Origin: UBA1672 sp050633505
Lineage (GTDB): Bacteria; Pseudomonadota; Alphaproteobacteria; Micavibrionales; Micavibrionaceae
Assembly: GCA_050633505.1 (NCBI GenBank)
Contig: JBOEGQ010000007.1
Coordinates: forward strand, 68,607 to 132,606
Direction: 5' to 3'
DNA length: 64,000 nucleotides
Numbering within the stretch: position 1 is the stretch's first letter; every line of letters begins with the position of its first letter. Both the position numbers and the translations under genes were made by a program. The notes under the pieces were generated by a model. It made no database searches and was not told where the DNA came from. It worked only from the letters and a program-made list of their open reading frames with translations. Of this stretch, positions 25,761 through 33,612 are shown piece after piece.

Positions 25761-27406
25761 GAATATCTCAAAACGATCTTTGTTTTGCCCTTAAATTTCT
25801 TGCCGTACATCGGATCGACATCCGCCCATCGGCTCCACGGTTTTACTTCATGATATCCAACCTTGAGCGCGTGAATGGGCGGCTGACCACGCAGTAAAAT
25901 GATGCAATCTTCAAACTGCCGCACCTCATCAGGCGTGAGGAGCGCACGCGCATGCTCCCCCACGCTATGCATGACGGGATCATGAATAATATGGCCAAGA
26001 TTAAAGTTGTCACCCTTCACCGTCATATTGCCCAAAGTACGAGAAATCAGCTCCGCCGTTTTATAAGATTGAATACCGAAAAATTGCTGACACTCGCATT
26101 GCTCTAGCAATGTTTGTAAATCATCGCGCCCGTAGGTTTTCGCGAAAGCATCCAAGGACTGGAGCGCAAACCATACGCGGCAGCCATAGCTCCGTAATTC
26201 CGTAAGCTTAGCCGTGAGGCCTTCAATCCTGAAATTTGCGGCTTCATCGAAGAGGAACAAAACCTGCTCTTTACTTTGGCAGCGTGTGAGCTCCGTTAGA
26301 GCGCACCAGCCAAGTAACCCAAGCCAAGGCGCATAAACACGCATGCGCGTGGGATCGGCAATCAGGTAAACTGTTGCCTTTTGCTTTTTCAAATCAGCAA
26401 AACGAAAATCACATGTGCTTGTACTTTCGGCGAGCCAGCCGCTTGCGCTGAACGCTGAGAATGCCTGCACCGCACCTTCACGGAATGACTCCCATTGTCG
26501 TTTATCATTTTGCTCAACCTTGGCCAGTAAATCATTCGCCATGTCGGCCAAATCGCCTTTTAGCAAGTCAGAGCATGACGCAACATAGAGCGCTTCTTTC
26601 AAATCTGTTTCATTTCGAAGCATCTTTAAAATATCGCTAAGCGTTGGTGTTTTATCCTGATCTTTTGTCACCAGATACAGCATACAAAACACGGTGATCA
26701 TACGACTACCGTTGCGAAAGAATGTGTTCTCTCCTCCCTGTGGCGGTTCGGGCATGAGCTGAAACGCGATAGCCTGCGCATCGGTAATAAGGTCTGATAA
26801 ATTTTGCGCAGCCCAGCTATCAGACAAAATCTGCAGCGGATTATAACGCGCCGCCTTGCCAAGCTTATCTTCGAAAAGCTGCGCAGGATTAACACAGTAT
26901 ATTTTATGCTTATGCCGCTTTGCTCTAGTGCGTTTGGTGATGCATGCCAGTGTGCCTTTTAAATCTGGAACAATCATCGGCATGTCACTATGCAGCAAAG
27001 CGGGGATAAAGAAATTCACAGTCTTACCACCACCTGCTGGTGATAACGTCAGACCATGCGTTTCACCGTTGAAAAACAACGGACGCCCGCTCTTGGCCGA
27101 AGCACCGAGGAATAATCCTTGGGTTTTAAAACGCCCCGCGCGTTTATGGTCTTTGTCAGTTGCCCAACGCGCAGAGCCGTAATTAAGTGATGGTTTTCGC
27201 GCATACCAACGCAGCAATAAATTGCGCAATACACTTAGAACTTCATTGGCTAACTTGAACGCACTAAGCGCGATAACCAGATAACAAAACATCTCAAGCC
27301 AATACAGCTCTTCACTTGTCGGCTCTATGTAGGATGCAGCAATACTGAAAATTGTGATGGCGAAGATTTGCTGCATCATGGAAGGTTCTTGTCCGCGTCT
27401 TGCCAT
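25757..27406 (-). CDS. Type IV coupling protein (VirD4/TraG family)
   Basis: 549 aa. Two N-terminal membrane segments (about 12-28 and 38-56), the SARWATDKDHKRAGRF stretch common to VirD4/TraG proteins, Walker A (SPAGGGKT, 122-129), and Walker B near LFLFDEAANF. Later motifs are LRSYGCRVWFALQSLDAFAKTYG and CQQFFGIQS. Coupling proteins bring the relaxase-DNA complex to a type IV secretion channel and hydrolyse ATP. No channel genes are on this island, so it must use one provided elsewhere. RBS AAGGGCAACCAG precedes ATG 27406. Confidence 0.88.
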   Translation of the reverse strand: MARRGQEPSMMQQIFAITIFSIAASYIEPTSEELYWLEMFCYLVIALSAFKLANEVLSVLRNLLLRWYARKPSLNYGSARWATDKDHKRAGRFKTQGLFLGASAKSGRPLFFNGETHGLTLSPAGGGKTVNFFIPALLHSDMPMIVPDLKGTLACITKRTRAKRHKHKIYCVNPAQLFEDKLGKAARYNPLQILSDSWAAQNLSDLITDAQAIAFQLMPEPPQGGENTFFRNGSRMITVFCMLYLVTKDQDKTPTLSDILKMLRNETDLKEALYVASCSDLLKGDLADMANDLLAKVEQNDKRQWESFREGAVQAFSAFSASGWLAESTSTCDFRFADLKKQKATVYLIADPTRMRVYAPWLGLLGWCALTELTRCQSKEQVLFLFDEAANFRIEGLTAKLTELRSYGCRVWFALQSLDAFAKTYGRDDLQTLLEQCECQQFFGIQSYKTAELISRTLGNMTVKGDNFNLGHIIHDPVMHSVGEHARALLTPDEVRQFEDCIILLRGQPPIHALKVGYHEVKPWSRWADVDPMYGKKFKGKTKIVLRYS

Positions 27407-27421
27407 CTGGTTGCCCTTTCT

Positions 27422-27451
27422 AAAAAAATGGCCTGCCTGTTACGGCAGGCC
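27422..27451 (-). terminator. Terminator between the fusion gene and the coupling protein gene
   Basis: GGCCTGCC (27430-27437) and GGCAGGCC (27444-27451) are a perfect 8-bp stem with a 6-nt loop; on the minus strand seven T follow (with one A before). It separates two genes on the same strand, so expression of the coupling protein is either partly read through or has its own promoter. Confidence 0.8.
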
Positions 27452-27475
27452 TTGAGTGGTGAGGAGAAAGTGAAT

Positions 27476-28768
27476 TTATAAGCCCAAAATTTTCTTCGGT
27501 TGGATAACGATCCAATTATCATTAGCCGCTTTACTTGCGCTCAAAACGCTATCGCGTTCCAACGCTGCATTACCGTTTTCACCTTTAATATGAAACGGAA
27601 GGCCATAGGTCTTATCACCAATCGCAAGACGGATTTCACCGCTGACGCCGCTATGAGAGTGACCGCCATACCAGTTGATCGCGATGAAGGTATCGCGCAG
27701 ATCAACGGCATGTTTAAATGTGACGGTCTCATAACCCTTCACGGCCTGCGGTGAATTCACAAAGTCCTTGTGATAAAGGCCTTCTGCGGTTTTTGTGTTG
27801 CCGAAATACAGAACATCGGCCACATGGTTCGGGCGAACATAGATATCCAAATCACACACATCACATGTCCAGCTAATGCCGATTTCGACCTCATCAGCGA
27901 TATTCATCGCGCTTTTAGAGGGTAGTGTCGTGCTCAGTTCACGCTCATGAATGGATGTGCGTTTTCTTTGCTCAGGAGCCATTTCAAATGTCTCCAGCTT
28001 GTCCGTATATTCACGTTTGAAGGTATGCGGCAAAGCTCCGGCACTGTTACGAACACGCATCCGGAATGTTGAGACATCATCGGTAAAGCTCGAAAGCTCC
28101 CCGCCTTGTGCTTCGATATAGAGCGTCCACATTCTTGTGATGTAGTGACGATAGCTATCGCTGATTTCCCATTCTTTGCTTGGATACAGAATATGAATTC
28201 TCGCCCCTTGCAAAAAGGTCTCTTTGCCAACGGTTGAGAATACGCTTTTATCAGCTTGCGCACTAAAATGCCCGTCGCCAGCAAATTTACCGCCGCGCAT
28301 ATCCCATGAAGGCGTTTGCAAATCCATGTATATCGGGCTGCCTAAGATGACGATATCCGTATCCGTTAAAGGCGCATAATTCTGAGCCAAGAACGTCAGA
28401 AATTGCGGGATTTTAACGGAAGCCTTGATACCGCTCGCAAGATCAGGATGATCGGCACGGTACATGGATTTCAAATTCGCTGCGACGCGTCGGTTATATT
28501 GCAGCAGCGCCTTAGGGCTTGCATAGTTTTTATTTGCAGGCTTTGAAAACGAGCCGACAAAACGTCTGTTTTCCGCATCAAAGATATTAGCATGCTCTCC
28601 AACTTCCAGATTTTCAGAGAGATAGCGCAGGACTTGTATCATTTGTCTCCGGCCGTCTTCTGCACTCAAAACAGGTGACATACCTATGACAAGGTTTTTA
28701 GCTTCTGCCTTTGGCGATGCCCCAAGGCAAAGCATAGATAGTGTGGCTAGTGTTAGTAATTTTTTCAT
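27476..28768 (-). CDS. Alternative: secreted protein from the internal start
   Basis: If translation begins at the internal ATG 28768, the product is a 430-aa exported protein with signal peptide and the two domains described for the fusion. The internal ATG has its own AAGGAG 9 bases upstream (28778-28783), which is hard to explain in a true single-chain protein. It may be made in addition to, or instead of, the long product. Confidence 0.55.
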   Translation of the reverse strand: MKKLLTLATLSMLCLGASPKAEAKNLVIGMSPVLSAEDGRRQMIQVLRYLSENLEVGEHANIFDAENRRFVGSFSKPANKNYASPKALLQYNRRVAANLKSMYRADHPDLASGIKASVKIPQFLTFLAQNYAPLTDTDIVILGSPIYMDLQTPSWDMRGGKFAGDGHFSAQADKSVFSTVGKETFLQGARIHILYPSKEWEISDSYRHYITRMWTLYIEAQGGELSSFTDDVSTFRMRVRNSAGALPHTFKREYTDKLETFEMAPEQRKRTSIHERELSTTLPSKSAMNIADEVEIGISWTCDVCDLDIYVRPNHVADVLYFGNTKTAEGLYHKDFVNSPQAVKGYETVTFKHAVDLRDTFIAINWYGGHSHSGVSGEIRLAIGDKTYGLPFHIKGENGNAALERDSVLSASKAANDNWIVIQPKKILGL

Positions 28769-29782
28769 ACCTGATTTCTCCTTTTTCTGTTTGTTGAGCG
28801 CGGAGCTGTGATCCCCATGCAGTCTTGCCGCTTGACGTTGGTAATGCAGGATTTGGGAATTGATGTAAGCTTTACGGGCAGCCATAAGCATGCTGAGACG
28901 TGCTGTGTTTTGCGTATATGTCTTACGCAATTCATCATGATCGCCGCGCAAAAGCTCAAGGTTTCTTTTACGCTCTGCATAGGCGGGGTTTGCGATCATG
29001 GTGGTTGGTGCATATGTTGACCAGATATCACCCGCCACCTGAAACAGCGTTGCACCGACCAGCATTTCAGTGAGCAGTTGAACAACAGTGAATGTCGCGT
29101 CTTTGTCTGTGTTATCTTCACCCAGACTATCCCAATCAAAGCCGGACGCCGCAGAACCGAAAGTCATTCCGAACAGGACAATCCATGCAATGAGCGAAAC
29201 AGCCGCCGCGCCATAGAGCGCCGTGGTGTAACGTTTCTTGAACTTATCGCTTTGGATTGTGGCACTGAAAAACTTCAATGCGATGCTCCCAATCGGAAGT
29301 AACCCTGAGAGCATCATGGCGAGGCGCGGGTCATCCAAAAATACAGGCGTTCCCGATGCCATGATAATCGAATAGACATTGCTCGCACCCATCAAAACGA
29401 CAATTAAGCCGCAGATCAGACAGCTTAATCCGATTGTGAAATCCTTTGACCAGATCAAAAATTGAAACAGTGACTTGCTCTGCGTGCTTTCATTTCTGAT
29501 ATGCGCCGCTTTAATTGTCGGGCTCGTGGCAAAGAGAACCTTTTCTTGTTCGTCTATAGCTTGCCTTGAGCGTTTGACCGAGCTTTCCTGATTGTCGATC
29601 TCGGCTTCCAGAAAAGCGATTTCCTCACCGCGTATCATATCAAAGGCCAATCCTGCCTGTTCTTCGATAAGCTTGGTTGAATGACTTTGATCTTCAAGAG
29701 CAAGAGCCGCGCCGATGGTTCCATTAATATCGGGTATGGAGTTGACGATCTCTTGCGTGTTTGTCTTCACAATTTGGTTCAT
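27476..29782 (-). CDS. Fused membrane protein plus secreted vWA-like protein, 768 aa
   Basis: Residues 1-338 form an inner-membrane protein: a coiled coil (AFLEAEIDNQESSVKRSRQAIDEQEK), four membrane segments between about 110 and 250, and a second helical stretch (RKRNLELLRGDHDELRKTYTQ). Residue 339 is a Met that starts MKKLLTLATLSMLCLGASPKAEA, a typical Sec signal peptide, followed by a 410-residue exported domain. That domain has a von-Willebrand-like first half (NLVIGMSPVLSAEDGRRQM, TDTDIVILGSPIYMD) and a beta-sandwich second half (CDVCDLDIYVRP, TFIAINWYGGHSHSGVSGE). AAGGAG lies at the correct distance before the internal ATG. Most likely two ancestral genes that lost the stop codon between them, or a sequencing/recoding event. 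Function unknown; position suggests element mobility. Confidence 0.7.
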   Translation of the reverse strand: MNQIVKTNTQEIVNSIPDINGTIGAALALEDQSHSTKLIEEQAGLAFDMIRGEEIAFLEAEIDNQESSVKRSRQAIDEQEKVLFATSPTIKAAHIRNESTQSKSLFQFLIWSKDFTIGLSCLICGLIVVLMGASNVYSIIMASGTPVFLDDPRLAMMLSGLLPIGSIALKFFSATIQSDKFKKRYTTALYGAAAVSLIAWIVLFGMTFGSAASGFDWDSLGEDNTDKDATFTVVQLLTEMLVGATLFQVAGDIWSTYAPTTMIANPAYAERKRNLELLRGDHDELRKTYTQNTARLSMLMAARKAYINSQILHYQRQAARLHGDHSSALNKQKKEKSGMKKLLTLATLSMLCLGASPKAEAKNLVIGMSPVLSAEDGRRQMIQVLRYLSENLEVGEHANIFDAENRRFVGSFSKPANKNYASPKALLQYNRRVAANLKSMYRADHPDLASGIKASVKIPQFLTFLAQNYAPLTDTDIVILGSPIYMDLQTPSWDMRGGKFAGDGHFSAQADKSVFSTVGKETFLQGARIHILYPSKEWEISDSYRHYITRMWTLYIEAQGGELSSFTDDVSTFRMRVRNSAGALPHTFKREYTDKLETFEMAPEQRKRTSIHERELSTTLPSKSAMNIADEVEIGISWTCDVCDLDIYVRPNHVADVLYFGNTKTAEGLYHKDFVNSPQAVKGYETVTFKHAVDLRDTFIAINWYGGHSHSGVSGEIRLAIGDKTYGLPFHIKGENGNAALERDSVLSASKAANDNWIVIQPKKILGL

Positions 29783-29839
29783 GACGGTCTCCTTTCATGT
29801 GCGTTCTTAAGCTCATGATAGGACGACCGACCCTTTGAT

Positions 29840-30290
29840 CCGGGCGCATGCGCAAAGAAAGGTTGGATGTGTCACGGATATTTAGGGAGGATTTTTAAGG
29901 AACGGAGGGATTGTCTAAGATGAAACTGAGAAGTGATGAAGGATATGAGTTGGATAAACTTAGATTTAAGAAAACCGTATGCTTCCTGAGCAACGCAAGA
30001 TGTGTATGTACTACAAATCTTCGATTTGCCTTCATACATCTTGGCAAGGGAGACGCTGCGCTCTCCCGTTGCATCCCTCTGGCCGGATGGCATGTTTTCG
30101 GGAACAATAATCCGTTCCATACTTAACCCATACCATCAAAACGTATCGCCGTTTTACCACTCGGAATGTGAGCTTTCGCGCTCCCCTTACAACCCCATCG
30201 ACAAAAGGAGAAGTTGCTCTCCCTTGGAACCCATCAAGCAGGACTTGGGAGATATGCCTCTCCCACCTGCACCATAAACCCATACATAAA
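29840..30290. other. Hairpin-rich non-coding region, possible ori/oriT or RNA
   Basis: The 815 bases from 29783 to 30597 contain no credible gene. Notable stems: AAGATG(T)GTATG (29997-30008)/CATACATCTT (30033-30042) enclosing CAAATC-TTC-GATTTG (30014-30028); GGGAGA (30048-30053)/TCTCCC (30062-30067); AAAACG (30138-30143)/CGTTTT (30150-30155); and TCTCCC (30218-30223), GGGAGA (30247-30252), TCTCCC (30259-30264), where the middle element can pair with either side. A motif AACCCAT(A/C) recurs. Such clustering suggests a functional DNA or RNA element. The last 300 bases (30291-30597) show nothing to me. Confidence 0.45.
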
Positions 30291-30597
30291 CAGATGGCCG
30301 TTTAATCACCATTCAGGGTAACGTTCCTGCTGCCCCTAAAAATCCCATGATGATTTCATCAAGACCAACCGTGCGGAGATTAAATACCGTAAGCGCCCGC
30401 ATAACCAGAACTAAAGACGTACTTAGATACGTTAAAATAAAAAGCGAGTACGAAAAAAACTTTACAAATACAGCTTATGGTTAATAATTAGTTCTATTAT
30501 TTAGATATCCTCTTACAACTCTAAGTGACAATAGGTTTCCAATAGGAAAATATAGAACTAGACCGTTGACATATAAACAAAGAAATATTTTAAGCAG

Positions 30598-31686
30598 ATG
30601 AATAAAAAAACCGTCAACGCCTTATTGTCTAGAGGTGTGAGTAGTCAGAAAGCTGAAACTCTGTCAAAAAAAGGGTATACTATTTCCTCATTAAAACAAA
30701 AAACCGAGAAAGATCTTACTTCTCTTGGTCTATCGTTAGAACAGGCAGAATCCCTTCTCAAAGAAAACAGACCCCCAATTCCAGAAGAAACCTTACTAAA
30801 AGTTCTCTATAAAAGTCGCAGAACATGTTGTATCTGCAGAAATCCCAACAAGCCTATCGTTGTTCACCATATTGACGAATGGGCAAAATCCAGAAGCCAC
30901 GACGAAGAAAACTTGATAGTCCTTTGTCTCGATCATCACGATCTTGCGCACACAAAAAAGGAACTCTCTCAAGGTTTATCAAGAAAAGAGCTAAAATCTT
31001 CTAAGCAAAAATGGGAAGAGCATGTAGAGCATCTAGACGCAAAGGCCATACTCAAGCTTAAAAACAGTAGAGATTACTCAAGGTGGGATTGGATTAATTT
31101 GCAAAGAACCTTTGAGTTAGTTCTCAAAAAATCGATTTCTCCCAGTGATAAGAGGTTATCTACCTACATGCTTGAAAATGGGTTTATTGATAAGCATGGC
31201 GTTCTAAAACCTCAGGACAAATGGCCTGCTTCAAATGAAAATGGCTACTGGTTCTTGGATTTTGGAGAAGGCATATATGTATCAGCCTATTTATCAGATA
31301 TTATTGAACAGATCCTTCTAGAAACTCCTGTTACCGATATAACCCCTCTAATAAAATCAAAAAAAGAGTTAAGATCTGTGGTTTCAGAGGGTGACTATAT
31401 TGTTGCTCAACTTCCATTTTATTTTTCAGATATAGATAAATTTGAAAATGGAGAAAAACAACTAAGAAACTCTTATTACAGAGGACACGGTATCAGGATA
31501 AGTTATGTTTTTGATGCTTGGCATTGTCTAAGCTCATCGGCTCGTTTTGATGCTATGACTGGAAGGAAAGTGAAAACAATATTCGCACTTGTAAGGAGCA
31601 TAGTAGAAGAGGACGGAGAACTTCAAATATCAATATCATGTTTAGCCGCAGGAACAGCATTTGAAGTACACGAGGCAAGACGATAA
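30598..31686 (+). CDS. HNH endonuclease-like protein, 362 aa
   Basis: Three parts. Residues 1-60 form a helix-hairpin-helix-like DNA-binding start (VNALLSRGVSSQKAETLSKKG, DLTSLGLSLEQAESLL). Residues 70-140 contain an HNH motif: C77C78xxC81 region (TCCICRNPNKPIVVHHIDEWAK), NLIVLCLDHHDLAH with Asn105 and the final histidines. Residues 150-362 are an unknown domain ending in VEDGELQISISCLAAGTAF. Probably a nuclease with a sensory C-terminus, typical of defence cargo. AT-rich; alone on its strand next to the relaxase gene. Confidence 0.7.
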   Translation: MNKKTVNALLSRGVSSQKAETLSKKGYTISSLKQKTEKDLTSLGLSLEQAESLLKENRPPIPEETLLKVLYKSRRTCCICRNPNKPIVVHHIDEWAKSRSHDEENLIVLCLDHHDLAHTKKELSQGLSRKELKSSKQKWEEHVEHLDAKAILKLKNSRDYSRWDWINLQRTFELVLKKSISPSDKRLSTYMLENGFIDKHGVLKPQDKWPASNENGYWFLDFGEGIYVSAYLSDIIEQILLETPVTDITPLIKSKKELRSVVSEGDYIVAQLPFYFSDIDKFENGEKQLRNSYYRGHGIRISYVFDAWHCLSSSARFDAMTGRKVKTIFALVRSIVEEDGELQISISCLAAGTAFEVHEARR

Positions 31687-31724
31687 TTGTTCGCACCGTA
31701 ATGTCCGCTTAGTAGCTAAACCAG

Positions 31725-33005
31725 CTATAATTCCCTATTCATATAATGACCATGCTGGCCTATAATAATCTCAAACTTTGCATCAGGCTGTTTTTCTTTC
31801 ATCTCCATATATTGTCCAATATCTTTTCTCAACTGAAGAATAACGTCATTGCGTTCTTCCCTCAGGTTTTGAATTTTATCCTGCAGCTTTTGCCTTTCGT
31901 GAAACTGCTTCTCAACCAGTTTTTGTTTTTCACACTGGTCTCGCAAACGGCACGACATAGTCTCTTGCTCGTTTTGGTTTCTAATCTTTTTGTAACGTCC
32001 CGTTATGCGTAACAGAATGCTTTTCAATCCTCTGGGCACACGCTTCATACGATGTGTTTCTTCTTCACGCCAGCGTTCATTTTGGTTGTGCTCTAACGTA
32101 TCACGTTCATGCCTGTGTTTATTACGCATCGTCATCGCAGCATTTTTAATAGGTTGAAACCTTTTCTGAGTATCACGCCGAACAGTTTGAATATGAGCAT
32201 CCAACGCATCTGTCATTTTACTAGCGATAGCATGTTTAGCTTCTTCAACAGATTGCAAAAATTTAGGATTACCCAAACGCTCCGTTAAGTCCTTCGTTTT
32301 TTGCCCGCTCCACCGGGATAAAGAATAAACCTCTCCCTTGTAATCAACAGCAACAAAACCTCTACGGTCACCTTTGGCAAGCATAAAGCCATATGACTGC
32401 AACGCTTGCATGAATGATTGGGCGTTATCAGAACGCTCCCAGGCTTGCCAGAACATTGCCTTAAGCATTCGAGGATCTTGTTCAGTGCGCTTGGCTTGTT
32501 GCCATTCCTGCAATGAAAATGAAGCTGGATCTCGAAAGCTTCGATCTATATACCCCTTGGGTAGTTCCCACTCATGCTGCAAAAACAAATCTTTCGAAAG
32601 TTCATTAAGTTTATTTTTATAATGAGGAAGATTAATTGCTTTCATTTCGTCCGCATCAATGCGTGACCAAACACAATGTGCGTGCCTTCGCCCTTCTTTT
32701 TCATGAAAGACAATCACACGCGGCTGGTTATCAAGGCTTAGTTTATTTTCAATGGCATTGATCGCATTTTGAAAATCTTCGATAGAGGCCGTTTCTTTTT
32801 GTGGCGGGTTAAGAGAAACAGAAAACAAATACTGCCTGCATTTTGTGGCATTACTTACGGATTCAATTTCATAGAAAGCATCTTTCAGGGTCTCAGATGA
32901 AAGATTCCTGATTTCATGAATTTCAACATGTTCATTGTCTTCTGTCTTCAGAAGATGAAGGGCGAGCTCACCACCGTTACCGCGTTGTGATCCTTTTAAA
33001 ATCAT
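31725..33005 (-). CDS. MobA/VirD2-type relaxase
   Basis: 426 aa. MILKGSQRGNGGELALHLL starts the family's N-terminus, with KCRQYLFSVSLNPP and the metal-binding motif FHEKEGRRHAHCVWSRID (His101, His108, His110). Nicks oriT and stays bound to the DNA 5' end during transfer. The catalytic Tyr cannot be placed by eye; Tyr59 is a candidate. The C-terminal 200 residues are a long basic coiled coil (KRFQPIKNAAMTMRNKHRHERDTL... KLVEKQFHERQKLQDKIQN). It is 51 bases downstream of mobC, the pair being a mobilization operon. Confidence 0.88.
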   Translation of the reverse strand: MILKGSQRGNGGELALHLLKTEDNEHVEIHEIRNLSSETLKDAFYEIESVSNATKCRQYLFSVSLNPPQKETASIEDFQNAINAIENKLSLDNQPRVIVFHEKEGRRHAHCVWSRIDADEMKAINLPHYKNKLNELSKDLFLQHEWELPKGYIDRSFRDPASFSLQEWQQAKRTEQDPRMLKAMFWQAWERSDNAQSFMQALQSYGFMLAKGDRRGFVAVDYKGEVYSLSRWSGQKTKDLTERLGNPKFLQSVEEAKHAIASKMTDALDAHIQTVRRDTQKRFQPIKNAAMTMRNKHRHERDTLEHNQNERWREEETHRMKRVPRGLKSILLRITGRYKKIRNQNEQETMSCRLRDQCEKQKLVEKQFHERQKLQDKIQNLREERNDVILQLRKDIGQYMEMKEKQPDAKFEIIIGQHGHYMNREL

Positions 33006-33056
33006 GAGACCTCTCTTGCTCTGATTTTAAAAGAATGATGATTTAATATTGGGCGG

Positions 33057-33434
33057 CTATTTCGGAGGACGTAAGCCCAAAGCTTTCATCAATGCATTAC
33101 GCATGAAAGTAATATCTGCGCACGCCTGAAGAAGCGCTTCATAGGTCTCCGTGTTCGCAGGTAAAGAACCGCTATTCATTGCTTTTGCTAATTGATTGAG
33201 ATTATTGGATAGCCTTGAAGAACCAAGCATCGCTTGCACTTTTGCGAGCTCCTGCCTCTCTTTGATCAACTTTCTGGGTTTTCGGTATGCTTTACGTGGC
33301 GCTTCTTCGTTCAAGATTTTAGAACGAATATACGCCCCCAAAGGCATATTCCCTGACACCTTATCTAAATACAGACGCTCTTCCTCAGATAATCTAAGGG
33401 AAAATGGAGTTGGTTTTTTCTTAAATTCATTCAT
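33057..33434 (-). CDS. mobC: MobC-like relaxosome protein
   Basis: About 125 aa from ATG 33434 (MNEFKKKPTPFSLRL), since longer starts add 40 poorly coding residues. Ribbon-helix-helix type start (FSLRLSEEERLYLDKVSGNMPLGAYIRSKIL), basic linker (KAYRKPRKLIKER) and the conserved NNLNQLAKAMNSGSL and LLQACADITFMRNAL. Paralogue of the orphan at 1244-1612. Helps the relaxase downstream bind oriT. Confidence 0.82.
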   Translation of the reverse strand: MNEFKKKPTPFSLRLSEEERLYLDKVSGNMPLGAYIRSKILNEEAPRKAYRKPRKLIKERQELAKVQAMLGSSRLSNNLNQLAKAMNSGSLPANTETYEALLQACADITFMRNALMKALGLRPPK

Positions 33435-33451
33435 AAAGCAATGATACACAG

Positions 33452-33487
33452 AAAAAATAAGGTCTATGGGTGAGGCCCTTATTTTTT
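33452..33487. repeat. 11-bp inverted repeat upstream of mobC, candidate oriT
   Basis: AAAAAATAAGG (33452-33462) and CCTTATTTTTT (33477-33487) are perfect, with a 14-base spacer. It lies 18 bases before the mobC start in the divergent intergenic region shared with the HerA-like gene. It may be the oriT hairpin, or a terminator-like stem. No nick consensus is certain. Confidence 0.45.
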
Positions 33488-33612
33488 TAATAACAATAGG
33501 ATTGTGACTTGATTTCACAAATATACTCAATGAATAGGCTTTTAAATAATGCAAATCATCTTATAGTAGTGATATTAAGACAAAAAACTTAAAACTGACA
33601 AAGAGAAACATA

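Noticed and set aside
29911..30283. Short open frames on both strands between 29.87 and 30.28 kb
   Set aside because: They overlap each other on both strands, have no RBS, and follow from the hairpin-rich sequence. The region is better read as non-coding.
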